From Peribacillus muralis (GTDB lineage: Bacteria; Bacillota; Bacilli; Bacillales; DSM-1321), in NCBI RefSeq assembly GCF_001439925.1, contig NZ_LMBV01000008.1, forward strand, positions 159,243 through 223,242: a stretch of DNA of 64,000 nucleotides, read 5' to 3'. Below are positions 33,815 through 43,194 of the stretch, one piece after another. Positions within the stretch are counted from its first letter, which is position 1. The number at the start of each line of letters is the position of its first letter. The notes under the pieces were generated by a model that made no database searches, was not told the DNA's origin, and saw nothing but the letters and a program-made list of their open reading frames with translations. The translations under genes were made by a program, and so were the position numbers.

Positions 33815-35989
33815 ATGAGTTTTAAAGAGAAAAATATTAGAACCGAATACCGTTCTTTTAGTAATAATGTTGTAAAGGAATTTTATTTGCCTCTATTAGA
33901 AGATGCTGTACTTTATAAGCGTGCTGTAGGGTTTTTCTCATCATCTGCGTTAGTAGAGATCTCAAAGGGTATATCTGGTTTAATTAAGAATAATGGCAAA
34001 ATACTCTTGATTGCTTCCCCGAAATTAAGTGAAAAAGATATAGAAGCAATTAATAAAGGGTTTGAATTAAGGGATAGTGTTATTGAAAGAGCTATAGTTA
34101 ATTCTTTTTCAGCACCTAAGGATATTTTTGAAGAGAAAAGGTTAAATTTAATTGCTAATTTAATTGCTAATGGACAGTTAGACATTAAAATTGCATACCT
34201 GGAAAAAAATAAAAGTTTGGGTATGTTTCATGAGAAAATGGGTCTTATTTATGATATTGAGGAAAATATAGTTGCTTTTACTGGATCTATGAATGAGACA
34301 AGTACTGCTTTTTCCCATAACTATGAGTCTATAGATGTTTTTTGTTCTTGGACATCGGATAAAGAGAGAGTTTTAGCTAAGGAACGTGCTTTTAACTCGA
34401 TGTGGAGTGGGAAGGATTCTACTTTATGCATAGTTGATTTTCCTGAAATAGGAAAAGATATATTTGAAAGTTATAGGAATTCAAATACTGTTGATTTAGA
34501 TATTGATGAGGAAGAAATTATTAAGGAAGAAAATGCTCAGGTTTTAGAAGTGAAAAGGAATAACGGTCCGAAAATACCTGAAAATATCAGTTTACATGAC
34601 TATCAAATACAAGCTATCGAAGAATGGGAAAAAAGAAATTATAAAGGGATATTTGATATGGCAACAGGTACTGGAAAAACTTATACGGGACTTTCCGCGA
34701 TATCTAATTTATATAATAATTTAGAGAATAGATTAGCTGTAATAATCGTATGCCCTTATCAACATTTAGTAGAGCAGTGGGTAGAGGACATAATAATGTT
34801 CAGTATGAAGCCTATCATAGGATATTCTACTTCTAAGCAAAGGGATTGGAAGAGAAGATTAAAGGATGCAATAATTTCATTCAATTTAGGGGTTTCCAAA
34901 CATTTTTGTTTTATAACCACTAATGCAACTTTCTCATCGGAATTAGTTCAGAATCAGATAGAAAGGATTAAAGGTAGCATCGTATTAGTTGTAGATGAAG
35001 CACATAATTTTGGTTCTAAACATCTAAGCAATGCTTTAAACCCTAATATTCCTTATAGATTGGCTTTATCTGCAACAATAGAACGACATGGAGATGAAGA
35101 AGGTACTCAAAAACTTCTTAATTACTTTGGAGAAAAATGTATTGAATACACGTTAAAACAAGCAATAGATAGTGAGAAATTAACGCCATATTTCTACTAC
35201 CCTATTGTCGTTAGTCTAACTGAAGATGAACTTCTAGAATATAAAAATATTACAGCACAAATATTTAAGTATTGTTCAAAGGATAGAAAAGGAAATATTA
35301 AAATCAGTGAAACAGGTAAAATGCTATTAATTAAAAGAGCACGGTTAGTAGCAGCAGCACAAGATAAAATAAAAAAATTGGCAGATAGTATTGAGAAATA
35401 TAAAAATGATTCTCATATACTAGTGTATTGTGGTGCTGCTTCTTTAGAAGATCCGCAATATACTGAGGGCTCTGTTAGCAAAGAAGAAAAAAGACAAATC
35501 GATATTGTAACAGAAATGTTAGGAAACCACTTTGATATGAAAGTATCAAAATTCACCTCAGAAGAGACTTCTGAGGAAAGAGAGAATATAAAAGTAGCTT
35601 TTTCTGAAGGAAGGCAAGTACAAACTTTAATTGCAATTAGATGTTTAGATGAAGGAGTTAATATTCCTAGTATTAAAACAGCATTTATCTTAGCAAGTAG
35701 TACTAATCCTAAAGAATATATACAGCGAAGGGGAAGAGTGTTAAGAAGGTATCCTGGGAAAAATTCAGCTGTAATATATGACTTTATTACATTACCTTTT
35801 TCATTAGAGGAAATAGGCTCTATTTCAGAAGAAGATATTCGTATAGTTCGTTCCTTAGCAAGTAGGGAAATATTAAGAATGAGAGATTTTGCTTCTATAG
35901 CTGAAAATCCTTCAGCAGCAGACCAGTTAATAAATGATATTACAGCGGCATACAATTTAAACGAAATTGGAGGAGATTATGATGTCTGA
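33815..35989 (+). CDS. PLD-like nuclease/superfamily 2 helicase of a phosphorothioation-linked system
   Basis: 724 residues. Residues 1-210 resemble a phospholipase D-type nuclease domain (AVGFFSSSALVEISKGI, FHEKMGLIYD near 138, AFTGSMNET), with a single HxK motif. Then an SF2 helicase: Walker A MATGTGKT near 280, DEAH near 395, ALSATIERHGDEEG, and motif VI IQRRGRVLRRYPGK near 640. Proteins of this build are known neighbours of dnd phosphorothioation genes and are annotated there as a putative restriction enzyme. First gene of a four-gene operon; the next gene starts within its last codons. Confidence 0.75.
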   Translation: MSFKEKNIRTEYRSFSNNVVKEFYLPLLEDAVLYKRAVGFFSSSALVEISKGISGLIKNNGKILLIASPKLSEKDIEAINKGFELRDSVIERAIVNSFSAPKDIFEEKRLNLIANLIANGQLDIKIAYLEKNKSLGMFHEKMGLIYDIEENIVAFTGSMNETSTAFSHNYESIDVFCSWTSDKERVLAKERAFNSMWSGKDSTLCIVDFPEIGKDIFESYRNSNTVDLDIDEEEIIKEENAQVLEVKRNNGPKIPENISLHDYQIQAIEEWEKRNYKGIFDMATGTGKTYTGLSAISNLYNNLENRLAVIIVCPYQHLVEQWVEDIIMFSMKPIIGYSTSKQRDWKRRLKDAIISFNLGVSKHFCFITTNATFSSELVQNQIERIKGSIVLVVDEAHNFGSKHLSNALNPNIPYRLALSATIERHGDEEGTQKLLNYFGEKCIEYTLKQAIDSEKLTPYFYYPIVVSLTEDELLEYKNITAQIFKYCSKDRKGNIKISETGKMLLIKRARLVAAAQDKIKKLADSIEKYKNDSHILVYCGAASLEDPQYTEGSVSKEEKRQIDIVTEMLGNHFDMKVSKFTSEETSEERENIKVAFSEGRQVQTLIAIRCLDEGVNIPSIKTAFILASSTNPKEYIQRRGRVLRRYPGKNSAVIYDFITLPFSLEEIGSISEEDIRIVRSLASREILRMRDFASIAENPSAADQLINDITAAYNLNEIGGDYDV

Positions 35990-36152
35990 AAAAAGATCGG
36001 AAGTTATTATTGATGAGAAGAAACTTAATCAGATGAAATTAGGCATTATATTAGTTGAAAGAAAGAATTTAAAGACTCGAGAGAAATCTAATGATGAAAT
36101 GGTAGAGACCATTAGAAAAATAATTGAAAACGAAATAAAAAAGAATTATTAA
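35982..36152 (+). CDS. Small charged protein between helicase and DndD-like genes
   Basis: 56 residues from ATG 35982 (or 57 from ATG 35979), rich in Lys and Glu (MSEKRSEVIIDEKKLNQMKLG...), probably all helical. GGAGG (35969-35973) inside the helicase gene fixes the start; the upstream TTG at 35967 overlaps the site. It overlaps the helicase gene by 8-11 bp and precedes the DndD-like gene by 13 bp, indicating a stoichiometric partner. Similar short proteins occur in DNA-modification loci, but no function is established. Confidence 0.65.
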   Translation: MSEKRSEVIIDEKKLNQMKLGIILVERKNLKTREKSNDEMVETIRKIIENEIKKNY

Positions 36153-36165
36153 GGGGGCTAACAAA

Positions 36166-38157
36166 ATGCTGTTAAAGTCACTAACCATGAAAAATTTCAG
36201 ACAGTATCGAGGAGAGCAGCGTGTTGAATTCTCTAGCTATAAAAATCAAAACGTAACAGTAATTTTAGGGAATAATACAAGTGGGAAAACAACTCTACTG
36301 CAGGCTTTTAATTGGTGTTTATATGGGGTAGCGATTTTTGAGACAAAAGCCTTTCTTTTGAATTTAGATGTTTCAAGGGAAATGAATATAGGAGATAGAC
36401 AATATGTTGAGGTTGAGATCAACCTAATTCATGACAACACTGAGTATTTTATTAGTAGAAAACAAGAATATACTTGCGATTCCAAAGGTACTAGGCCTTC
36501 CCCGTTAAAGCAAGTGAACATATCTTATAAAAAACCTGATGGGCAAATAGAACCTATAAAGCAAATGTTTGTTGAAAAAAGTATAAATGAAATATTACCT
36601 AAAGAGTTATCTAATTATTTCTTCTTTGACACAGAACGTATTGGGAATATTAGCTCAAAAGCGGATGTTACCGAAGCAGTAAAAGGATTACTAGGGTTAT
36701 CAGTATTAGATAATGCTATGAAGCACTTAGGAAATACGGGAATAAAGTCAAGTGTTATAGGTAAATTGAATTTAAGTATAAACTTGGATGGGAATGATAA
36801 AGCTTTACAGGCTTTAAAGATTATACAGAGTAAACAATTAAATCGGGATAACATAGCTAAAAAATTAGAAACAGTTAAAGCTGAAATTACGCATTATGAA
36901 AATAGAAAAGATCAATTAGATGAAATACTACGAGACAATCAGTCAACCTCAAGATTGCAAAGTAAAAAAGAAAGATTAGAAAAAGATATAAACCAGGAAG
37001 AGTCTGCTCTTGAATCAGCGTATGAGAAGCTTCTAAATAATTTCAATACTAATACAACTAGTTTTTTCGCACAGCCTTTAATGAGAAGAGCCGAAGCACT
37101 ATTAAAAGAAGCTAAAGTTGATGATAAAGGTATAAAGGATATGAACGCTCGGTCTATTGAGGACATTATAAAACGCGGAAGGTGTGTATGTGGGACAGAA
37201 ATTAATAATGAGAATGATGCATATAGACACTTACTTAAAGAACTCGAGTTTCTGCCACCACAATCAATAGGAACCATAATAAGAAATTTTAAAGAAAAAA
37301 TAGTTACATATGATAGTACAAATAATTCTTTTTACGATCATATCCAATCAAAATTTGAGGATATTTACAGATATAAAGGTCGAATACAGGAATGGGCGGA
37401 CGAAAGGGATGTGATAAGCGATCAAATAAAAGGAAAAGAAAATATGAAAAAATTCGAAGACGAAATAATAGATGTAAAGAATCGTTTAAAAGAGTTTGAA
37501 GCTAAAAAAGAAAAATTAATTCATGAAGATGGGGCATGTGTTTCCGAAATTGAGAGGTACCAAAAGACATATGATAGCTTAGCTTCCGTTTCAAGCAAAA
37601 ACCAACAGACATTGCTTTATATAAAATATGCGGAAGAAATTTACACCTGGATAGAAAGAACCTATCGAGAAAAGGAATCTGCAATCAGAGAAAAACTCGA
37701 AAAAAGTGTAAATGGAATTTTCTCTAAAATGTACCACGGCAGAAGAAAAGTAACCATTGATGAAAAATATCGTGTCTCGCTACTTACAGCATATGCTGAT
37801 GAAGATATTAAAACTGACGAATCTAAAGGACTTGAAACTGTTAAAAATTTTGCATTTATTGCTGGTTTAGTTGATTTAGCACGAGAGAAGATTGTAAGTA
37901 ATGCAGGGGAGAGTACTATGGCATTAAGCTCAGAGCCATATCCTTTAGTAATGGATGCTCCATTCTCAAACGCTGACGAGAAACATGTAAGTAATATTTC
38001 TCAAGTACTTCCTGAAGTAGCAGAACAAATAATAATGTTTGTTATGGAAAAGGATTGGAGATATGCAGAAACCGTAATGGGAAAAAAAGTTGGAAAGAAA
38101 TATTTTCTTGATAAGCAGACAGAAACACTAACTTACTTAAGGGAGAGTGAGATGTAA
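36166..38157 (+). CDS. DndD-like SMC/Rad50-type ATPase
   Basis: 663 residues. N-terminal ATPase half: LKSLTMKNFRQYRGEQRVEF and Walker A GNNTSGKT (35-42), then FFFDTERIGNI. Long coiled coils (about 215-290 and 400-480) flank a zinc-hook-like CVCGTEI near 340. The C-terminal half has Walker B PLVMDAPFSNAD near 594. This is the DndD architecture; DndD is an ATPase needed for phosphorothioation and interacts with DNA and DndE/DndC. No dndC or dndE accompanies it, so here it may serve the helicase as an effector instead. Start ATG 36166 follows AAGGGGG; its stop overlaps the next start (TAATG). Confidence 0.75.
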   Translation: MLLKSLTMKNFRQYRGEQRVEFSSYKNQNVTVILGNNTSGKTTLLQAFNWCLYGVAIFETKAFLLNLDVSREMNIGDRQYVEVEINLIHDNTEYFISRKQEYTCDSKGTRPSPLKQVNISYKKPDGQIEPIKQMFVEKSINEILPKELSNYFFFDTERIGNISSKADVTEAVKGLLGLSVLDNAMKHLGNTGIKSSVIGKLNLSINLDGNDKALQALKIIQSKQLNRDNIAKKLETVKAEITHYENRKDQLDEILRDNQSTSRLQSKKERLEKDINQEESALESAYEKLLNNFNTNTTSFFAQPLMRRAEALLKEAKVDDKGIKDMNARSIEDIIKRGRCVCGTEINNENDAYRHLLKELEFLPPQSIGTIIRNFKEKIVTYDSTNNSFYDHIQSKFEDIYRYKGRIQEWADERDVISDQIKGKENMKKFEDEIIDVKNRLKEFEAKKEKLIHEDGACVSEIERYQKTYDSLASVSSKNQQTLLYIKYAEEIYTWIERTYREKESAIREKLEKSVNGIFSKMYHGRRKVTIDEKYRVSLLTAYADEDIKTDESKGLETVKNFAFIAGLVDLAREKIVSNAGESTMALSSEPYPLVMDAPFSNADEKHVSNISQVLPEVAEQIIMFVMEKDWRYAETVMGKKVGKKYFLDKQTETLTYLRESEM

Positions 38158-38669
38158 TGTTTGAAAGAGATTTGGTAATATCGGGAAAACATGCGACATA
38201 TACAAAGTTCTTAGTGAATGAGGCAGACATATTTAAACGTTACATAGATGTATATATGAATGGAGCAATTCTAGGATTTTTATACGGGAGAAAAGTTGAA
38301 AAAGATAAAGATTCAAGTGACAAAGCTAGTATTTTTGCGGATGCATTTGCCAAAGAAAGAATGCGTTGTGATTTTATATACCGCCTAGTAATGTTATTAG
38401 ATGATTCGATTACTATTGAGAATAGAGTTGACCGTGCTTTTAGGGATGATTCTAAAGGTGAAGAGGATGAAGATCATAAGGCCAATATGCAATTATTTCA
38501 GTCTTATGTTTTAGGTGGTATTGAAGTTTTATATGAAAAATTCATTGAAGATTGTACGACCAAAGAAGATTATATTAATAGAATGTATGAGGTAGTATCT
38601 GAATTTAAAGAAGAAATAGATGGTGTCGAATATAATGACCGAATTAAAGAAGCAATTGAAGAATATTAG
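38157..38669 (+). CDS. Unassigned 170-residue protein coupled to the DndD-like gene
   Basis: 170 residues, acidic and helical, with GAILGFLYGRK near 35, FADAFAKERMRCDFIYRLVMLLDD near 60 and a charged linker (DDSKGEEDEDHKA). Size and sequence do not match DndE (shorter, basic). It starts on the last base of the preceding stop (TAATG), so its product is made in step with the DndD-like ATPase and probably binds it. No enzyme motif. Last intact gene of the four-gene operon. Confidence 0.65.
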   Translation: MFERDLVISGKHATYTKFLVNEADIFKRYIDVYMNGAILGFLYGRKVEKDKDSSDKASIFADAFAKERMRCDFIYRLVMLLDDSITIENRVDRAFRDDSKGEEDEDHKANMQLFQSYVLGGIEVLYEKFIEDCTTKEDYINRMYEVVSEFKEEIDGVEYNDRIKEAIEEY

Positions 38670-38671
38670 GC

Positions 38672-39501
38672 ATGAGTATTATTAATACAGAGGTATATGA
38701 AGTTGAATATGTACTTTCAGATTTCATTAATAAAGAAAAAAAGCTAGTGTAGTAGTTTTAATTTATATAAAGCACTTAATTATCCTATAAAAAACCAAAA
38801 CCCATAAACTGTATAATTTAAAATTTTTATCCTCGTAATTTGGAGACATTGTATTTACTGTTAGAGAAAATAAAAGTTTTACAGAAATCAGTTCAATTTC
38901 TGTCCTTTTTACTATAAATAAAGAAATTTTTCTATCTTCCCAGTGCTATAAACAAAATTTTTTTCATAAAATAGCATTTCTTGTTATAGATTTGAATTCC
39001 ATTCGTAGAGATAGAAGTATAGTTATACCCATTTTAACAAAAAATTTAACTAGGTATTATAACTACCCAATATTAACCCTGTTTATTCAAGAAGATAATA
39101 TAGCATTTTCCGGTTTAATCTATGATTTTATTGATGAAAATTAATAAGTAAAAAACTCTAGAGATTCAGGATATATATAATATTCCCTTGAAATTGAGTA
39201 AATCATGTCATAAGTTCTTGTAAACTAAACTTAAAATTTTCTCTTCTTCTAAGTTTGAACAGCAATACCAATCTGATAATAACACTTCTACTTTATATAA
39301 ATAATATTAATGCTGACCTTTTATATATTGAAGACCAAATTTATTTGGGTGATCTCGAAGAAAAAGACATTTGAAGAACACATAGAGTTTGGAGAGATAG
39401 AAGAGAATTTTGATGATGAAAAAGATTTTGAAAATTATAGTACACCTGAAGAAATAGATGAAAATAATTTTGATGCCAACGAAAATGTTGGAGTGGTTTG
39501 A
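38672..39501 (+). pseudogene. Decayed gene between the helicase/DndD operon and the FGH operon
   Basis: An ATG three bases after the previous stop opens MSIINTEVYEVEYVLSDFINKEKK, which stops at once. From about 38,850 a start-less open frame of roughly 100 codons ends at 39,144 (IAFLVIDLNSIRRDRS, then IVIPILTKNLTRYYNYPIL). From 39,310 two frames together read ADLLYIEDQIYLGDLEEKD then EEHIEFGEIEENFDDE..., joined by a frameshift. This looks like one gene of about 270 residues broken by stops and shifts. The strings recall the N-terminal region of Eco57I-like methylase or helicase proteins, a weak guess. Confidence 0.4.
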
Positions 39502-39921
39502 AAGTTTTAATTAATATATGAATTAGGTTAGTAGTTTAGTAACCTTAAAATGGTGTGCCATTTTTAACCAATATAATTTTGGGCTTTTTTACTCTATTTA
39601 TAAATATGTTCTCTTAAAAATTATTGAATTCTATGTTTTTATTATAATTTTATATGTATATTTTACTATTATGAAAGTAGGGGTATTATAATAAGATAGT
39701 GGTTTACTAACATTGAAAGAGGACTAACTTGGATAATAATTATCTGAAAACTGAGACGAATAAACATAAAAAAACATAATAGTTAAAAAGCTATTGTAAA
39801 CCTTTATTGCCCTGGTATGAAGGGCACAGTAAGCAAAGGTTGAAATGTGCGTCCGTATTGGAAGTTTGGGTAATACCGACTCAAATATAGAATACGAAAG
39901 TTTAAAAATTGGAGGGCGAAA
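39502..39921 (+). promoter_or_regulatory. Leader region of the FGH operon with a nested stem-loop
   Basis: A TATAAT string at 39687-39692 could be a -10 box with a poor -35. Between it and the gene lies a two-layer hairpin: AACCTTT (39799-39805) with AAAGGTT (39835-39841), enclosing TGCCCT (39808-39813) with AGGGCA (39821-39826). No U-run follows. It may regulate the operon at the RNA level. Confidence 0.4.
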
Positions 39922-41604
39922 ATGGTAGGGAATCCTTTTGTAGACTATCTTAACCAATTTAACGTTATGTCACCTAATCATTCAAAAATATACGATGAGT
40001 ATACTTATGAAGCAAAAGAGAATAATTTTTCATTTACCATTGAAACTAAAATTGAGGATCATTTAATTTCTTTATTTAAAAATGAGCCTCATAGTGTTAT
40101 TTTAACAGGTAATGCTGGAGATGGAAAAACGAGACTTTGTCGCTCTATTTACAATAGTCTTAGCTTCTCTGAATTGAATGATTGGCCAAACGAAGGGATT
40201 ATTGACCTTAAGTTTGATAAAGGTATTATTCGTTTTGTAAAAGACTTGTCAGAGCTTAAAGATGAAATTATAGAAAATGAATTATTAAAGTTACAGAGCT
40301 ACATACAAAATAATCATCAAGAAAAAATTTATTATCTAATTGCAGCAAATGAGGGAAAGTTAACAAAATTTTTATCTCGAAATTCTCAAATGAATTACTT
40401 GAAAGAAAGTGTCAGGGATAGGCTAAAGGATTATTCAAATAATAAAAAACAATTTAGTGTTATGAATCTTTTAGACGTTACTTCCTCATTATATGTGGAT
40501 AAAGTTCTTGAGGAGTGGAATAAGGATTCCAATTGGGAGTTATGTAATAGGTGTTCTAGAAAAAAAACTTGCATTATACAATTCAATCATGAAAAGACAT
40601 CTAATGAGCAAGTGAAAGATAGATTGGTAGAACAATATAGATTGCTAGATTATCTAGGCACTCATATTACAATGAGGGAATTACTTATCCACATAAGTTA
40701 TGCTTTAACTGGTGGTTACGATTGTTCTGATATTCAGAATGCAAAGCATGATGAATTTGCTAAGCAAATGGATAGGCCTTTTTATGAAAACTTTTATGGT
40801 CATGGAATAGAAGCAGAAGCTTTTTCGGAAATGAGAGCGTTGAAAGCTTTTAGAGAAGTTGATCCTGGTAATTACTCCATTTCAAATATTGATGATTTTA
40901 TTATAAATGGAGATTTAAGCAGTAATAAAAGGTTAGAAGAAATTCATAGACAAATCTTTAACGCAGACCTTGATTTAAAGTTAGGTTATTTTATAAAAAA
41001 ACTAGATATATATAGAAATCATAACAAAGAAAGTAATGATAATTTCGTTAATGAGTGGATAAACAAATTAAGAAGGAAATTCTACTTTGAGTTTCCTGAT
41101 GAAAGTCTGTTTGATAGAAAAAGCCTTATTCCCTTTAATTATGTATCAGATTATGGAGATTTATTTAATAATATCTCGAAACTAGGAAAAATACGAAGAG
41201 ATATTATAAATGGACTTAATAGAGCATTTTCTAAAAAGTTAGTTGCTCCTACAAATGATCTGTTAGCTACAAATGATAACTTAATGATACATGGGACATA
41301 TAAAATGAAAAATTTAAAAATAAATCAAGAAAATGCTCGTCCCGAGATGGATCATAGGGCTTCAAAGTTTTCATTGTCAGTAGATGGAGTGTTAATACCT
41401 ATGGATTTACATTTATTTGAATATTTAATGAGGTTGAATGCCGGGAATACCCATAATCTATTAAGAGAAGATGTAGAAATTTTATTGGACACTTTTAAGA
41501 ATGAATTGATTAAATTGTCTGAACCTGATCCGGATATATTGAGTATTCTTAGATATGATAGTGACAAAGGTATGTATATAGAGGATGAAATATTTATCCC
41601 ATAA
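39922..41604 (+). CDS. sspF: Phosphorothioation-linked restriction protein F (DptF/SspF-type ATPase)
   Basis: 560 residues with a P-loop GNAGDGKT (63-70) and a cysteine cluster C208-x2-C211-x5-C217 (CNRCSRKKTC), a likely small zinc site. In PT-based systems the F, G and H proteins form the restriction complex that damages DNA lacking the sulfur mark. Assignment rests on size, P-loop type and the exact F-G-H order in front of sspBCD. GGAGGG precedes the ATG at 39922. It is 12 bp from the G gene. Confidence 0.7.
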   Translation: MVGNPFVDYLNQFNVMSPNHSKIYDEYTYEAKENNFSFTIETKIEDHLISLFKNEPHSVILTGNAGDGKTRLCRSIYNSLSFSELNDWPNEGIIDLKFDKGIIRFVKDLSELKDEIIENELLKLQSYIQNNHQEKIYYLIAANEGKLTKFLSRNSQMNYLKESVRDRLKDYSNNKKQFSVMNLLDVTSSLYVDKVLEEWNKDSNWELCNRCSRKKTCIIQFNHEKTSNEQVKDRLVEQYRLLDYLGTHITMRELLIHISYALTGGYDCSDIQNAKHDEFAKQMDRPFYENFYGHGIEAEAFSEMRALKAFREVDPGNYSISNIDDFIINGDLSSNKRLEEIHRQIFNADLDLKLGYFIKKLDIYRNHNKESNDNFVNEWINKLRRKFYFEFPDESLFDRKSLIPFNYVSDYGDLFNNISKLGKIRRDIINGLNRAFSKKLVAPTNDLLATNDNLMIHGTYKMKNLKINQENARPEMDHRASKFSLSVDGVLIPMDLHLFEYLMRLNAGNTHNLLREDVEILLDTFKNELIKLSEPDPDILSILRYDSDKGMYIEDEIFIP

Positions 41605-41616
41605 GGGGGCTACAAC

Positions 41617-43194
41617 ATGGCTAATAATGTAGAACAGTTCTCTTCACAGCTTTCTGCTAAAATTTGGGGACACAGATTCAAAGATGGACAACGGGGACCT
41701 GAATATGTATTAGAGTTTTTTAATGTTATGTATGGAACAAAATATCAATTAAATGCCGATATGTATTTCAGGAAAAAATCCACCAATCTCAGAAAATTTA
41801 TATTTGAAGGTGTTAAGGAAGGTAGTAAAAGAGATACTGCTAAATTAGATGAGGAGTCAAAGGATTCCCTTTATGGATTATATGATGCCATCGGTGAAGG
41901 GAACGAAAAGGTAGAAGTAATTCGAGAGTTTTTTAGGAATTTAGAAGTGCCATTAGTAGATGGCAAAGGGAAAGAAGCCGATCGTTCTTGGTATGCAAGG
42001 ACATTATATCCTCTTCATGAAAGCCTATTATTCTTTGAACTTCGCAAAAAAGGAGAAAGTATTTCCTACGAACGTAACTTTTTTGCAAGAGGCGGAGAGT
42101 TATATTACTTAATGATTTCATATGGAACCCAGAAGGACTCTTGTTTAAAACTCAGTATAGAAAATAAATTAAGTGCACTTTTAACAAAAAATGTATCCAT
42201 TGAGAGAATTGTAGATACTATTTCAAATGCTTTAGGGGATAAAAAAAATGAAAAGGATTTATATCCTTTAAAGAAATATACTCAAAATAAAGAAAATAAT
42301 GAATTTCCTTTTTTACCAATACATGAACACTCATTATTTGATAAATTCGCCCTAGAACTTGATCAACTATTATCCTTAAACATTGATGTATATGAAATGT
42401 TTAAATTATTAACAAGTTTGGTTAGTTTCCAACTAACTCGATACATGTATGAACGTTCTAAGCCAGATGAATCATATGATACTTTATACTTTTTCGATTG
42501 TTTAGACGGACAAAATAGTCAAGTTCTCAAACATTCAGCTAATTCTTTTAAGCGTAATGAGTTACTTATGAAAGATAAATTAGAAGAGTATTTCGTTAAA
42601 GAGTTTATGAATAATATCGGAACAGAAGAGGCAGTAAATAATCAATTAGAAATGTGGAAAGATAATCCTGATATTTTTTTAGAACTACAAGGTCTTTCTA
42701 AGCTGCAATCTAGAAAACAACCTGTTGTAAAAGCATTGCTTTCTTGTAAAAACTATCAAGATGTTACTACAAAGCTAATAAAAACAGTTAGGGAAGTAGT
42801 ATCAGATCAATTGAAGAGACAACAGACTGCTATTGTAAGAACCCTTTGTAGAGACGGTGGTCTAGGAAACTATAAAGCAGGCACCAATTATCGATATACA
42901 ATGACTGATAATTTTTTACAATCGATCGTATTTATAAATGTTAAGCCAGGCGAGACAATGGAATTCAGCGAATTTTTAGAAGCTATTTATTTAGAGTATG
43001 GTTTCGTGATCGGAGATATTCAAGCAAAGCAAAGTGGACTATATGATTCCTCAAAGTTAAATATAAGTTACTACAATAAAAATGTACTGGCCTTAAGAAG
43101 TAAACTAAAGAAAAACGGTTTACTTATTGAATATTCTGATGCTACTGCAATGATAAGGAATCCATATGATGTAGTAGAAGGAGTAGTTGTCTAA
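41617..43194 (+). CDS. sspG: Phosphorothioation-linked restriction protein G (DptG/SspG-type)
   Basis: 525 residues without a recognisable catalytic motif, mainly helical (FSSQLSAKIWGHRFKDGQRGPEYVLEFFNVMYG at the start). It lies between the F ATPase and the very large FtsK-like H protein, the position and size of the G component of Dpt/Ssp restriction modules. AAGGGGG precedes the ATG and its stop overlaps the start of H (TAATG), implying fixed stoichiometry. Function in the complex is structural or regulatory by inference. Confidence 0.7.
   Translation: MANNVEQFSSQLSAKIWGHRFKDGQRGPEYVLEFFNVMYGTKYQLNADMYFRKKSTNLRKFIFEGVKEGSKRDTAKLDEESKDSLYGLYDAIGEGNEKVEVIREFFRNLEVPLVDGKGKEADRSWYARTLYPLHESLLFFELRKKGESISYERNFFARGGELYYLMISYGTQKDSCLKLSIENKLSALLTKNVSIERIVDTISNALGDKKNEKDLYPLKKYTQNKENNEFPFLPIHEHSLFDKFALELDQLLSLNIDVYEMFKLLTSLVSFQLTRYMYERSKPDESYDTLYFFDCLDGQNSQVLKHSANSFKRNELLMKDKLEEYFVKEFMNNIGTEEAVNNQLEMWKDNPDIFLELQGLSKLQSRKQPVVKALLSCKNYQDVTTKLIKTVREVVSDQLKRQQTAIVRTLCRDGGLGNYKAGTNYRYTMTDNFLQSIVFINVKPGETMEFSEFLEAIYLEYGFVIGDIQAKQSGLYDSSKLNISYYNKNVLALRSKLKKNGLLIEYSDATAMIRNPYDVVEGVVV

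Noticed and set aside
38157..38669. Calling this gene dndE after the DndD-like gene
   Set aside because: DndE is about 110-130 residues and basic; this protein is 170 residues, acidic, and shows none of the DndE motifs I know.
39310..39501. Independent 63-residue acidic gene
   Set aside because: It lacks a ribosome-binding site and its sequence continues from another frame just upstream, so it is better explained as the end of a broken gene.
39724..39957. Minus-strand frame upstream of the F gene
   Set aside because: Overlaps the start of the F gene and its leader hairpin; no ribosome-binding site.
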